Source of the DNA: Monoraphidium neglectum
Lineage: Eukaryota; Chlorophyta; Chlorophyceae; Sphaeropleales; Selenastraceae
Reading direction: 5' to 3'
Assembly: GCF_000611645.1 (NCBI RefSeq)
Contig: NW_014013474.1
Span: 10,001-33,993 of the forward strand
DNA: 23,993 bases
Shown here: positions 1 through 9,110 of the stretch, one piece after another
How positions within the stretch are numbered: the first letter of the stretch is position 1
Layout of the letters: every line of letters begins with the position of its first letter
Notes under the pieces: model-generated
Databases searched by the model: none
The model's input: the letters and a program-made list of their open reading frames with translations, nothing else
What the model was told of the DNA's origin: nothing
Position numbers and translations under genes: made by a program

Positions 1-1184
1 CATGCAACCTGCTGAAATGGGGTGTCTGCCTTCCTGTGTGTGCCCTGCGGCGTTTTGATATGATTGCGGCTGCACACTACCACCTGACATCCTGGATATT
101 CAAGCTTATTGAGCTCACACCCAGGCTCAGTTGCTGCCCTGCCGGCCTGGCAACCTTGCCTGATATCATGGCAAAGGCTTACCTAATTGCTCAAAGCAAC
201 ACCCTCATTCGCATATGTGCGCGTGTGCGCACTCCCGCCCCTGCACACACTCGTGCACACACGCACACACAATTGCATTCACAACCTGATCACGTGCGTG
301 CATGCACACAAGCACGCAACCACACGCACGCTTGCATGCACATGCACACGTGCTGCGCCACCTGTAATACATTTGTTGTTGGTTCGGTCGGGATATGCAA
401 GGGGCTAGCGCAGCTGGGTCAATAGCAAGTATGCGCACCATTGGGTGACGGTGAGAATGCCACTTGGGAGGTATTGCAGCCCTCTTCTGTCTCTGCTTCA
501 ACGGTGTATCGGGGAGAAACTTCGCCGGGTACTCAGCCCTGCCAGGCGTTGCAGCGCTTTGTGGAGGGAGTGTGTGCTGCAATGTGGCATGCGGCGTCAT
601 TACGCCTTGTGGCTGACAGTGCCGTTGCCAAGGAGCTCGGCTGCATGAAAGCTCATGCGCGATGCATACGGTAGTGCTCCGCTGCATCAACAACCCGTGC
701 GTCCCGGATCTCTGTAAGTCTTGTTCTTAGCGGAAACATTGTTCGCGTTGCGTGTTTGTGTTCGCGCCTACAGTGCCTGACACTGTGCGCCAGGTCGGCG
801 TTGCGCGCAAGTGCTGCAGGTCGAACCCAAAAAAATGCTTGCCGTTGCGACAATCAACTAGAAGTATACCTCAACTACCTTGGAGTCGTAGTCGGTCGTC
901 ACCGTCTCACCAGGGATCAAAGGAACAGGTGTGCGGCAGCCAGCGGAGTGCACAAAGCGAGTGGGGTATCCCTGCCCGTACCCGTTCCACCGGGACTCGT
1001 ATCACAAAATCACATTGTGTGATGAGTTGCTTTTAGTCAACATTGCTATTGACGCAAAAGCTCTATTAAACAAACGCGCCATTCATCGCACGAATAGAGA
1101 TTGCGAGTGACTCGTCCGAGCACGGCGCGGGCGACATGTACTTATAGCTGTTACAACTTCAATCTAAAACTGCACGTAGTTGTC
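1..1184 (+). promoter_or_regulatory. 5' flank and promoter region of array gene copy 1
   Basis: No credible gene is seen here; the short open frames are not conserved between duplicated flanks. Positions about 100-670 closely match the flank of copy 3 (about 9200-9735), including a CA/TG-rich tract (215-350), a block starting GCAAGGGG (396-470) and a block ending in GATGCATACGG (610-672). Just before the gene, 1133-1157 carries the ATGTACTTATAGCTGTTACA element, whose counterpart precedes copies 2, 3 and 4, with a weaker form before copy 5. Compared with copy 2, about 240 bp (835-1075) are inserted between the CAAGTGCTGCAGGTCGA motif and the CATCGCACGA motif. The regulatory role is inferred from conservation among paralogues only. 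Confidence 0.6.
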
Positions 1185-3516
1185 ATGGACGCGGCTGTCC
1201 AGGCCGTGGCGGATCGCACGGAGGCGGCACTCGCACTTATCTACGACCCAGCACTGCGCGCCGCTGCCCGCCGCCGTGCCGGCGCCTCAAAAGTGCGACG
1301 CCTGGTCTCAAAAGCCATTCAAGGGATCCAAACGGCATGCAGGGAGCTGCCGCAGGGGCTGATGCTGCGGCCCGCGGTCGTGGCATCCCTCCTGGCTATG
1401 CTGGAAGACGAGTCGACAGCCACCCTGCCGATGGATTTGGCCATCACCGCCTGCTCCTGCTTCATTGAGACGCCTAGCTGCTTGCAGCAGGTGCGTCTGC
1501 GGCCATGGTGGTGCTGCTGCAAAGGCGGAGGATGAGCAAGGAACGCCAGCCGCTGCTCCGGCCGACATATGCTGGCCCCAGCCGGCAGATGCTGGCTGCG
1601 GACGGCGGGCACGGCAGCGCGTCTCTAGAAACTGACCAGGCCTGTACGCCCATGTCTGCGGTGCTCCTCTCCAGGGCAGCGGCTTGCACCAACCAGCTCA
1701 CCCCGCCCCCGCCAACGCCCCCGGCCAGATGGCAGACGCAGGGTACGCCCAGGCACTGATGCGTGTGGCCGTGCGCGGCGACATCGACCGCGACTCGCGC
1801 AACGGCGCATGCGACGTCATTCACGCGCTGTGTCAGTGCAGCCCCTCGGTGAGGCTTGACCTCCTCACGATGCCTGAGGACGTGGCCGGCATTCTCATTG
1901 CCGCGGCAAAGGCCCCAGGGACACAGGTGTGCGCGGGCGGGCCGCTGCTGGTGCTCGGAGAGCTGTTGTTCGTTCCCACTGAGGACGACGGCGGCGGCGG
2001 CGCGGCGGCGACGGCGGCGGCCGCGGCTGCGGCTGCGGCTGCGGCTGCGGCTGCGGCTGCGGCGGCTACGGCAGAGCGCATCGCGGGGGACGGCGCGCTG
2101 CTGGACTTCGTGCGCCGCCAGCTCGCCGGCGACGGCGACACGTTTGGTCCCGCCTTGCGGCTGGTTAGGGCCTTGCTGCGGGACCCCTCGCGCCGCCGCG
2201 CACGGGAGGCGGCGGTCGCCGTGCTCGGCGACGGGTCGCCCATGCTGCTGGGCGGCGGCGGTGCGCGGCTGGGCGACCCTCACATGGGCGACAGGACTGC
2301 AGTGCTGGGGCTGCTCATCGCCGCGTGCGGCGAGGAGCAGCGAGCGGAGGTGGCGGCCGTGGTTGTCGAGCGCGGCGTCATCACGCTGTTGCTCAGGGCG
2401 CTGACGAACACAGATCACACCATCAGGGCCAGCGCCGCCGGTTTGCTGCTCGTGCTGTGCAGCTGCCCCGTCACACGCGCGGCCGTCTGCGCGCACCCGG
2501 CGGCGCTCGCCGCGCTCGCCAACGTGCTGCGCGCCACCGGCGCGGCCGCGGGCGCCGCGGACGACGAAGAGGCGCAGGAGCTCGCCGCCCTCGCGTGCGA
2601 TGCGCTGCAGGCGGTCTGCTTCCTCATGGCGCACAGCGCCGCCGCACACGACACGTTCGCCGCGATGGCGCTGGCCCCGTCTGGGTCAGGCATCCTCGAT
2701 TACGTGGCGCGGCAGCTGGCAGCGCCCGCCGTGGATGAGCGCGCCGGCCCTGGCGACCGTCACCGCCTGGCAGGGCTGGCCTGCGCCATCTCCGCCCTCA
2801 ACGTCCTCACGCGCGCGGCGCGCCGCGGCGGCCGGCTCGCGGCGCTGCAGAGGAGGCGTCCCCTCGTGCTCGGGGCCGCCAGGGCGTTGTTGCATATTAC
2901 GGATGGCTTTCGCAGGCGCAGGCGCCCGCATGATGGGGGGCCGCCAGAGCAAGATGAGGAATGGATTTGGGGGACGGCAAAGTTGCTCGTGTTCGCGCTG
3001 GACACCCTCACTGACGCGACTACAGATGGCGGCGGCGGCGGCGACGCCGCCGCCGCGCTCGGGGCGCTGCATGAAAGTGGACTTGAGGCCTTGCAAGATT
3101 TCAGGGACGCAGCGACGTGTGCAGCCGACGCCCTCCTGGCAGCGCTGCCAGGTGGCGGCGTGGGCGCAGAGGCGCACAGACAGGAGCTGCAGCAAAACGC
3201 AGCGTTGCTCGCTGCAGTACAGAGTGTGGCCAAGCGATTTGAGGATATACTTCAGCAGCAGCAGGAGCAGGAGCAGGAGCAGCAGGAGCAGGAGCAGGAG
3301 CAGCCGCAGCAGTCGGGGGAGCAGCACTCATACACGAGTCAACAGCAGCACCAATACCAGCAGCAGCAGCAGCAGCGGCAGCAGCAGCAGCAGCACAATT
3401 CAGCCAACAGCACCACCAGCAGCGGCCGCAGCAGAGACAATTCCTCACCATACACAGCACCCACACAAGCAGGTGCAACAGCAAGATCGGCAGGGCAGCA
3501 GCGGAAAGCAGCGGCC

Positions 3517-3549
<33 letters not shown>

Positions 3550-3792
3550 CACGCTCTGCCCGCGGTCGGCGAGGGCTCATCCAAGCAGGGCCGTGGGCGC
3601 ACAGGCGGCGACAGCTGTGCGGCTTGCGCCAAAACGCCGGCGGACGGCGCGCGGCTGCGCTTGTGCCGTGGCTGCCGCTCAGTGCGCTACTGCAGCCTGG
3701 AATGCATGCGCAGCGCGTGGCCCGGCCACCGCCAGGCATGCCAAGAGAGGCAGGCCACAGCCAGCGCGGCTGCAGCACCCCAGGCTGTTTAA
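1185..3792 (+). CDS. ARM/HEAT-like, MYND zinc-finger protein, array copy 1
   Basis: Two exons, 1185-1490 and 1729-3792, give 789 residues. The intron (238 bp, phase 0) has a CAG|GTGCGT donor and a pyrimidine-rich CGGCCAG acceptor; the same junction is found in all five copies. The start is the ATG in the context common to all copies (MD-A-VQAVADR). Residues 1-102 are a Cys/Leu-rich helical segment. The body is Ala-rich and helical, with an ARM-like stretch near residues 311-372 and poly-Ala at about 194-216 encoded partly by six GCGGCT hexamers. A Gln/Glu-rich tract (about 611-657) and poly-Ser precede the MYND finger. The finger ligands are C732, C735, C748, C751, C757, C761, H769 and C773, all present. 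MYND fingers usually bind proline-rich partner peptides; no SET or other enzyme domain is seen. The function is unknown. Confidence is high in the gene and the MYND call, moderate in the ARM call. Confidence 0.87.
2023..2064 (+). repeat. GCGGCT hexanucleotide repeat coding poly-Ala in copy 1
   Basis: Six perfect GCGGCT units (2023-2058) followed by GCGGCGGCT lie inside a longer Ala run. The other copies have shorter, GCG- or GCA-based Ala runs at the same place (copy 2 at about 5459-5490), so the hexamer expansion is specific to copy 1. It stays in frame because its unit is a multiple of three. Confidence 0.9.
3253..3393 (+). repeat. CAG/GAG repeat coding Gln/Glu tract, copy 1
   Basis: Imperfect CAG repeats are interspersed with GAG, giving alternating Gln and Glu, then a Gln-rich stretch with Tyr, His and Arg. 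It sits directly after the conserved motif (K/R)(R/Y)F(E/Q)D that precedes the Gln tract in every copy. A second triplet run (AGC)n codes for Ser at about 3517-3548. Confidence 0.9.
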
Positions 3793-4181
3793 TTGTTGCA
3801 CCAACGCCCAAGGTTCCAGTGGTCTTGCCTGAACGTCTTTCACATGCACGCCATGATAGATCAAGTTGACTTTGTGCCGAATACTCATTATCATACCAAG
3901 TGCATGCCCAACTTTGTTTAACATGGTTGTGATGTATGTGTGCTGCAACGCTTGCAACAGCCCGATTGCAATCAGCAGCAGCGCTGTTGCGAGCAGCAGC
4001 ACTACTGCGCATATGGTTGCCCAAACACCCAATTGCCACCTGCAAGAATGTGTTGTCTCTAGCCAGGTTGTTCCGCTTGTAATGCAGCTGCAGCAGGTCC
4101 CGCATGTTATCATGTGTGTGTGAGGATGTTGATATGATGCAGGCGTAGCTTTCATGCAAGGGGTCAAAAGCAGCTGAATCA
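3793..4181 (+). other. 3' UTR and downstream block of copy 1
   Basis: This contains the 3' block shared by all five copies: a CAGTGGTCTTGCTTGA-like motif (about 3817), a CTTTCACATGCACGCCATGA motif (3836), a TTGCAACAGCCC motif (about 3953) and a CCTGCAAGAATGTGTTG motif (about 4039). No coding signal is seen. Conservation past the stop codon shows that the duplicated unit included the 3' UTR. Confidence 0.65.
4078..4082 (+). terminator. TGTAA polyadenylation signal, copy 1
   Basis: TGTAA, the usual green-algal polyadenylation signal, lies about 290 bp after the stop codon in the context CTTGTAATGCAGCTG. The same context recurs after copy 3. The cleavage site cannot be seen. Confidence 0.5.
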
Positions 4182-4639
4182 AAAGCAAGTGTGCACTCCA
4201 GTGGGTGGCGGTGAAATTACCACGTGGGAGGTCTTGCAGTGCTTAGTGCGGGGAGTTTGTGTTTGTGATGTGGCGTGTGGCGTCCTGAAGCATGATTGCT
4301 GACAATACTGAATGCCTAGCAGCGCCGATGCATGAATGCATACGGTACCCCTGATGCATGGTGCTCCCCTCCGCTGCCTCACTCGACTTGGTTGGATCAG
4401 TCATCCTGTCTACCGCATGTCAAGTCGGCGTTGCGCACAAGTGCTGCAAGTCGATCCAATTAGGCTGCTGCAAGCTGCACACATCAATTTTTGCTTTCGT
4501 AAGAACGGCTCAATTTGTCGCACGGATCAGATTATGATCAGAGCATGGTTTTGCTCTGGCACGTCTGAGCAAGCCGTGGGTGACATGTAATGTACCCTTA
4601 GCTGATACATTTATGACACAAAAATATACGCACGCAGCC
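4156..4639 (+). promoter_or_regulatory. Promoter region of array gene copy 2
   Basis: The region holds the shared upstream blocks in order: GCAAGGGGTCAAAAGCAGCTG (4156), the CTGACAATACTGAATGCC block ending in GATGCATGAATGCATACGG (about 4296-4347), the GTCGGCGTTGCGCACAAGTG motif (4425), the CTCAATTTGTCGCACG motif (4509) and TGTACCCTTAGCTG at 4591-4604. The start codon follows 36 bp later. No conserved TATA box is evident. It is the most compact intact version of the upstream region and so a useful reference for the other copies. Confidence 0.6.
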
Positions 4640-6678
4640 ATGGACCCGGCCGCGCAAGCCGTGGCGACCCGCGTGGAGGCGGCACTCGCACGTGTTGTCG
4701 ACCCGGCGTTGCGTGCCGCCGCCCGCTGCAGGGCCAGCGCCTCAAAAGCACGGCGCCTGCTCCGTGATGCCGCTGAGGGGATGCTAACGGTGTGCGCTGC
4801 GCTGCCGCAAGGGCTGCTGCTGCAGCCCGCGACGGTCGCATCCCTGCAGGCTGTGTTGGCTGACGAGTCAGCCAGCATGCTGGAATTAGATCTGGCGATT
4901 GCCACCTGCACCTGCTTCTTCGAGGCGCCAAGCTGCTTGCAGCAGGTGCGTAGGCGCCCGTGGTGCAGCTGCTGCGAAGGAGGAGGAGTGGTGTGCCTCG
5001 GAGGAGCAAGCTATGCCAGCCGCTGCTGGGGCCGACACGTGTGCGCGATGAACGACGGGCACGGCAGCGTTCGCCTGGGAACCGACCAGGCACCCTGTAC
5101 ATGTCCTCCATGTCTGCGGTGCTGCTCGCCAGCGCAGCGGCTTGCGCCAACCTGCTCTCGTTGCGCCCGCCAATGCCCCCTGCCAGATGGCCGACGCAGG
5201 CTACGCCCAGGCACTCATGCGTTTGGCGGCGCGTGTCGATCTCAGCGGCCACTCGCTCAACATCGCGTCCAACGTCTTGCACGTTTTGTGCAAGTGCAGC
5301 CCGTCACTGAGGTTTGACCTCCTTTTGATGCCCGAAGACGCAATTGGCGTTCTCATCGCTGCGGCGAAGCGCCAAGGGACACAAAATCGGGCGGGCTGGC
5401 CGCTGGTGATGCTCGGAGAGCTGTCATCCTCTTTGGTAGCAAACGGCAGCAAGGACAGCGCGGCGGCGGCGGCGGCGGCGGCAGCGGCAGAGCGCATCGC
5501 GGGGGACAGCGCTCTGATGGAGGTCGTGCGGCTCCAGCTGGCCGGCGACAGCGACACGTTTGGGGCAGCCCTGCGGCTGGTCAGGGTCCTGCAGGGCCAC
5601 CTCACACGCCGCGCGTGGGAGGCCACCGTCGCCGTGCTCGGCGACGGGGCGTCCGTGCTGCTGGGCGGCGGCAGGGCGCGGCTGGACGACCCAACCCTGG
5701 CTGACCGGCTGTCAGCGCTGGCGGTGCACGTCGCGGCGTGCGGGGAGGAGCAGCGTACAGCCGTGGCGGCGGTGGTCGCCGAGCACGGCTTCATTGGGCT
5801 GCTGCTCAGGTCGCTGACCCACCGAGATCTTGCCACCAAGACCAATGCCGCTGTCGTGCTCGTCGTGCTCTGCAGCTCCCCGGTCGCCTGCGCGGCCGTC
5901 TCCGCACACCCAGCGGCGCTCGCCGCCCTAGCCAATCTGCTGCGCGATGCCAGCGCCGCGGCCAGCGCCACGGGTAGCGAAGATGCGCGCGAGCTCGCCG
6001 ATCCCGCGCACAACGCGCTGCAGGCGATATGCTTGCTGATCGCGCACAGCGCCGCCGCAGGCGACGCGTTCGCCGCGATGGCGCTGGCCCCGTCTGGCTC
6101 GGGCATCCTGGCCGCGGTGGAACGGCAACTGTCTGCGCCCGTCGTGGCCGAGTCTGCCGGCCCAGGCGACCGTGACGACCTGCCAGTGCTGGCCGCCGCC
6201 GCCACCGCCCTTAACGCCACCACTTTCGCCGCGCGCCGCGGCGGTCGGCTCGCGGCGCTGCAGACGAGGCGTCCTTTCGTGCTCGGGGCCGCCCAGGCGC
6301 TGGTGCGGGTCGCGGGAGACCTTCGCGGCGACGAGCGCCCGCTTGACGGGGGCCCGCCGCCAGAGCATGGTCAGAGGCTCACGTTAAAGGCGGCCGAGGC
6401 GCTCTTAGCCGCGCTGGACTGCCTCACGGACGGCACCGCAGACGACGGCGGCGCCGCCGCTGCGCTCGGGGCACTGCGTGAATGCGGGCCCGAGGCGCTG
6501 CAGGCTTTTGGGGACGCGGCGGGGCGCGCGGGCGACGCCGTCATGGCGGCGCGGCCAAGTAACGGCGCAGAGGCGGACAAGCAAACGCTGCAGCATGACG
6601 AGGCATTTGAAGCTGCCATGCCTATGCGCCTGGCGAGGCGATTTGAGGATCTCCGGCAGCAGCAGCAGCAGCAGCAGC

Positions 6679-6712
<34 letters not shown>

Positions 6713-7349
6713 ACACCCGAGTCAGCAGCAACAGCAGCAGCACCAGCAACATCAGCAGCAGCAACAGCGGCGGCAGCAGCTGCAGCAGCAGCTGCGACAC
6801 CAGGAGCAGTCGCGGCAGAAAGAGGTAGATCAACATCAGCATGATCAGCAGCAGCAGCAGCAGCAGCAGAAGCAGCAGCACCAGCACAAGCAACACCAGC
6901 AGCAGCAACACCAGCATCAGCAGCACTACCAGCAGCAGCAGCAGCAGCACCAGCAGCAGGACTCAGCCGCCAGCACTACCAGCAGCGGCCGCAGCAGTGG
7001 CGAGCGTGCAACAGGCGTTGGTCTCGCACCAGCGGGTGCGGCAGCAAGTTTGGAACAGGATCGGCAAAAACCGCTGGCCTCCAGCAGCGGTAGCAGCGGC
7101 AGCAGCCGGGCTTCGCCCGCTGTCGGCAAGGGCTCATCCGAGCAGGGGCACGTGCCCGCAAGCGGCGATAGATGCGCAGCGTGCGCCCAGAAACCGGCGG
7201 ACGGCGCACGGCTGCGCTTGTGCCGTGGCTGCCGCTCGGTGCGCTACTGCAGCCTGGAGTGCATGCGCAGCGCATGGCCCGGCCACCGTCATGCATGCCA
7301 AGAGCGGCAGGCAGAAGCCAGCGCGGCTGCGGCGCCACAGGCTGTTTGA
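4640..7349 (+). CDS. ARM/HEAT-like, MYND zinc-finger protein, array copy 2
   Basis: Exons 4640-4945 and 5187-7349 give 822 residues, the longest copy. The intron is 241 bp, phase 0, CAG|GTGCGT to CTGCCAG. The start is ATGGACCCGG after GCAGCC. The order of parts matches copy 1: helical N-terminal segment (1-102), Ala-rich helical body with an ARM-like stretch at about 299-357, short poly-Ala, then a Gln/His/Arg tract of about 100 residues (592-693) that accounts for the extra length. The C-terminal MYND finger spans C765 to C806 with all eight ligands, and differs from the others only slightly (AQKPADGA, GHRHAC). Nearest relative within the array appears to be copy 4 (shared LDDPTLADRLS motif). 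The Gln tract suggests a flexible, aggregation-prone linker; the role is unknown. Confidence 0.87.
6655..6960 (+). repeat. Long imperfect CAG/CAC repeat coding Gln/His tract, copy 2
   Basis: About 300 bp consist mainly of CAG with scattered CAA, CAC, CAT and CGG codons, interrupted by a non-repetitive piece (about 6783-6840) coding LQQQLRHQEQSRQKEVDQ. A related EQSR-x-x-EVDQH island recurs in copy 3 (about 12017-12050), which shows that the island is ancestral and the repeats on each side have expanded independently. Confidence 0.92.
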
Positions 7350-8110
7350 TTGCTACATTTAGGTCAGGCTTCTAGTGGTCTTGCTCGAGATAGCTTACAC
7401 ATGCATGACATCACAGATCAAGTTGATTAGGATCAGTACAGTTGAGTTGGTGCCGGAGAACTATTGCCGTATCCCAAGCATTAATATTTATAATTCCGAT
7501 TGTATGAGCTGTAAGATAGCTTGCAACAGCCCCAGCGTAATCACAGGCATCAGCGGCATGAATTTGCCCTGAATCTGCACGTGCACGGCACTGCCTTGCA
7601 TGCCAGCGCCGCTGGCTGCTACGTGCTCATGGACGCGCGCACATGCGCACTGCGGTGTTGCTGCTGTGCGTGTGCCTGTTACTTGTGCTGGCTTCGATCC
7701 TTCCACAGCTTGCACTCTGTCTTTTTCTTTGCGTGCACAGCACCGCCTTGCATGCATGCGGCGCAGCCGCCTGCGCGGCTCCTTAGGCGCGCAGCGCGCC
7801 CCCCCGCCCCCGACTACCCCTTGCACGCACGCATGGCACTGATGGGCCATCGTCACGGCACGCCTCATGTAATGATAAAATACCCAGACAGGTACCCCTG
7901 CAGGCCCAAGCAGCGGGCATCAATGCTGCTGCATGTGGCCAGGAGGCGTGGCAAGACTCCCTAGCTAATCATTCCGTAACGTGTCCCCTGGAGCTCCTTA
8001 AATCTCCTTAGCTTGCGAGCCAGCAGGACCCCACAAGTCCTTAGATAATCCTTAGCCATCCCCTACAGCTCCTTACAGCAGACCCCCAAGGAAAGGGTAA
8101 GGAAAACCCC
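7350..8110 (+). other. 3' UTR of copy 2 and start of the long spacer
   Basis: The shared 3' block is present at about 7366-7565 (TCTAGTGGTCTTGCTCGA, GCTTGCAACAGCCCCAGCG, AATCACAGGCATCAGCGGC), the last part being almost identical after copy 3. After 7570 the DNA is specific to this spacer; I see no gene in it. A cluster of TCCTTA hexamers lies at 7995-8075. Confidence 0.5.
7510..7514 (+). terminator. TGTAA polyadenylation signal, copy 2
   Basis: TGTAA lies 160 bp after the stop codon in the context GAGCTGTAAGATAGC. It is closer to the stop than in copies 1, 3, 4 and 5, because the later part of the shared 3' block is missing here. Confidence 0.45.
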
Positions 8111-8118
8111 TGTTGTTG

Positions 8119-8312
8119 CAGTGTGCGATGCCCTCCTGCTGGGCGCCAGCTGCGGTCGCTCTACAGCGCACGACCTCTGTAGCGGGTCGGAGGCGTGCAT
8201 GTGCGCACCAGCCAAAACAGAAGGCGCTGCACACCACCACAATAATTGCTGTGCACAAGCACGCCTCCCTCCTTGGCCTGTGGACTAGCCTCCGCTGCTG
8301 CGCCTCACTGCA
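8119..8312 (+). pseudogene. Relic of an unidentified plus-strand gene
   Basis: This segment matches two separated pieces of the spacer after copy 4: 18222-18315 and 18555-18656. Here the two pieces are joined directly, without the ~240 bp between them, and share one open frame containing VAGRRRACAHQP and later HASLLGLWTSLRCC. The conserved frame across two loci suggests old coding DNA, but there is no start, splice site or complete domain. I do not recognise the protein with confidence. Confidence 0.4.
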
Positions 8313-9110
8313 CTCTTATGATGCAAATTCCATCAGCATCAACGTTTGAAGCCTGATACCACACACCCTCTCACCCAATCTTTTGTATCGCACCGCCCCG
8401 GACGTGCAGGGATTTCCATGAGTCATTCATGGAGCAGTACGCATGACATCATCAAGTCGGCCCGACATACCCGCCAGCTCAGCGCCATGCTGCTGCCCAT
8501 ATCCCGATTGCAGTTACTCCCATGAGCCGCTGTACCGCCCAGCAGTCAAAGCCAACCATAGACCTCGCTGCCTCGTCCATCACATCGGCCCCTTCCTGAA
8601 TCACCCCGCGCGGCGCCGCCACCGCCTCCTCAGTCCCTGAATCTCATGGGCAACAAGCCCACCCTCCTGCAAGAATGTGAGCGAGATCCTTTTTTGTACC
8701 ACCTTGCTTGAATACCACCATCCTATCCGCTCACGCACACATGTTTTCGTTGATGAACGACAGTCGGCTATGGCTCATATTGGAGCTCTTACAACAGCTA
8801 CAAGGACGCCGCGCCCACAGCGCCAAGCTGGCAAGCAGCTGCTCGGCAGCTTCCGCAACCACGTGCTGCTCGTGCTTGCCGGTGGATCAAGCAACGTGCG
8901 GCACGCCAACGACAGAAACGACCTGTAGCGCTGCTGTTGGCCAAGGGGCCGATGCCGGCCTTTGGCAGCGAACAATGCGCACACTAAGAAATCACCAATG
9001 CAGTGAGCCAATAGTGGCTGATTCTCGTTGGTGGTGCTGCAGGAAGGTGTCAGAGCTTTGAAGACCTGCCACCTGTAGGATCACGGGCTGCTGATTGTCG
9101 TGCCCAGGCG
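8313..9110. other. Spacer with no recognised gene
   Basis: No supported gene. Positions 8672-8735 resemble 18668-18725 (GTGAGCGAGAT, then ACCACC and CTCACGCACACA), and TTGGAGCTCTTACAACAGCT at about 8783 recurs at 14440 upstream of copy 4, so spacer pieces are shared between units. A perfect 7-bp-arm inverted repeat, TCCATGA-GTCAT-TCATGGA, lies near 8414. On the minus strand 8477-8638 is open for about 53 codons but has no family resemblance I can defend. Confidence 0.4.

Noticed and set aside
205..693. Open frames in the copy 1 upstream region
   Set aside because: Their His/Thr/Cys composition comes from CA-repeat DNA and the frames are not preserved in the homologous flank of copy 3.
1474..2649. 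391-codon minus-strand open frame
   Set aside because: It is antisense to copy 1, with biased Arg/Ala composition from GC-rich DNA, no recognisable domain and no conserved counterpart behind the other copies.
6405..6950. Long minus-strand open frame of almost pure leucine
   Set aside because: It is the antisense of the CAG tract of copy 2; the same shadow appears behind the other Gln tracts.
8477..8638. Minus-strand coding fragment of about 53 codons
   Set aside because: No start or splice signals that I trust, and its weak likeness to the FMO tail (IWAAAW) is too short to support homology.
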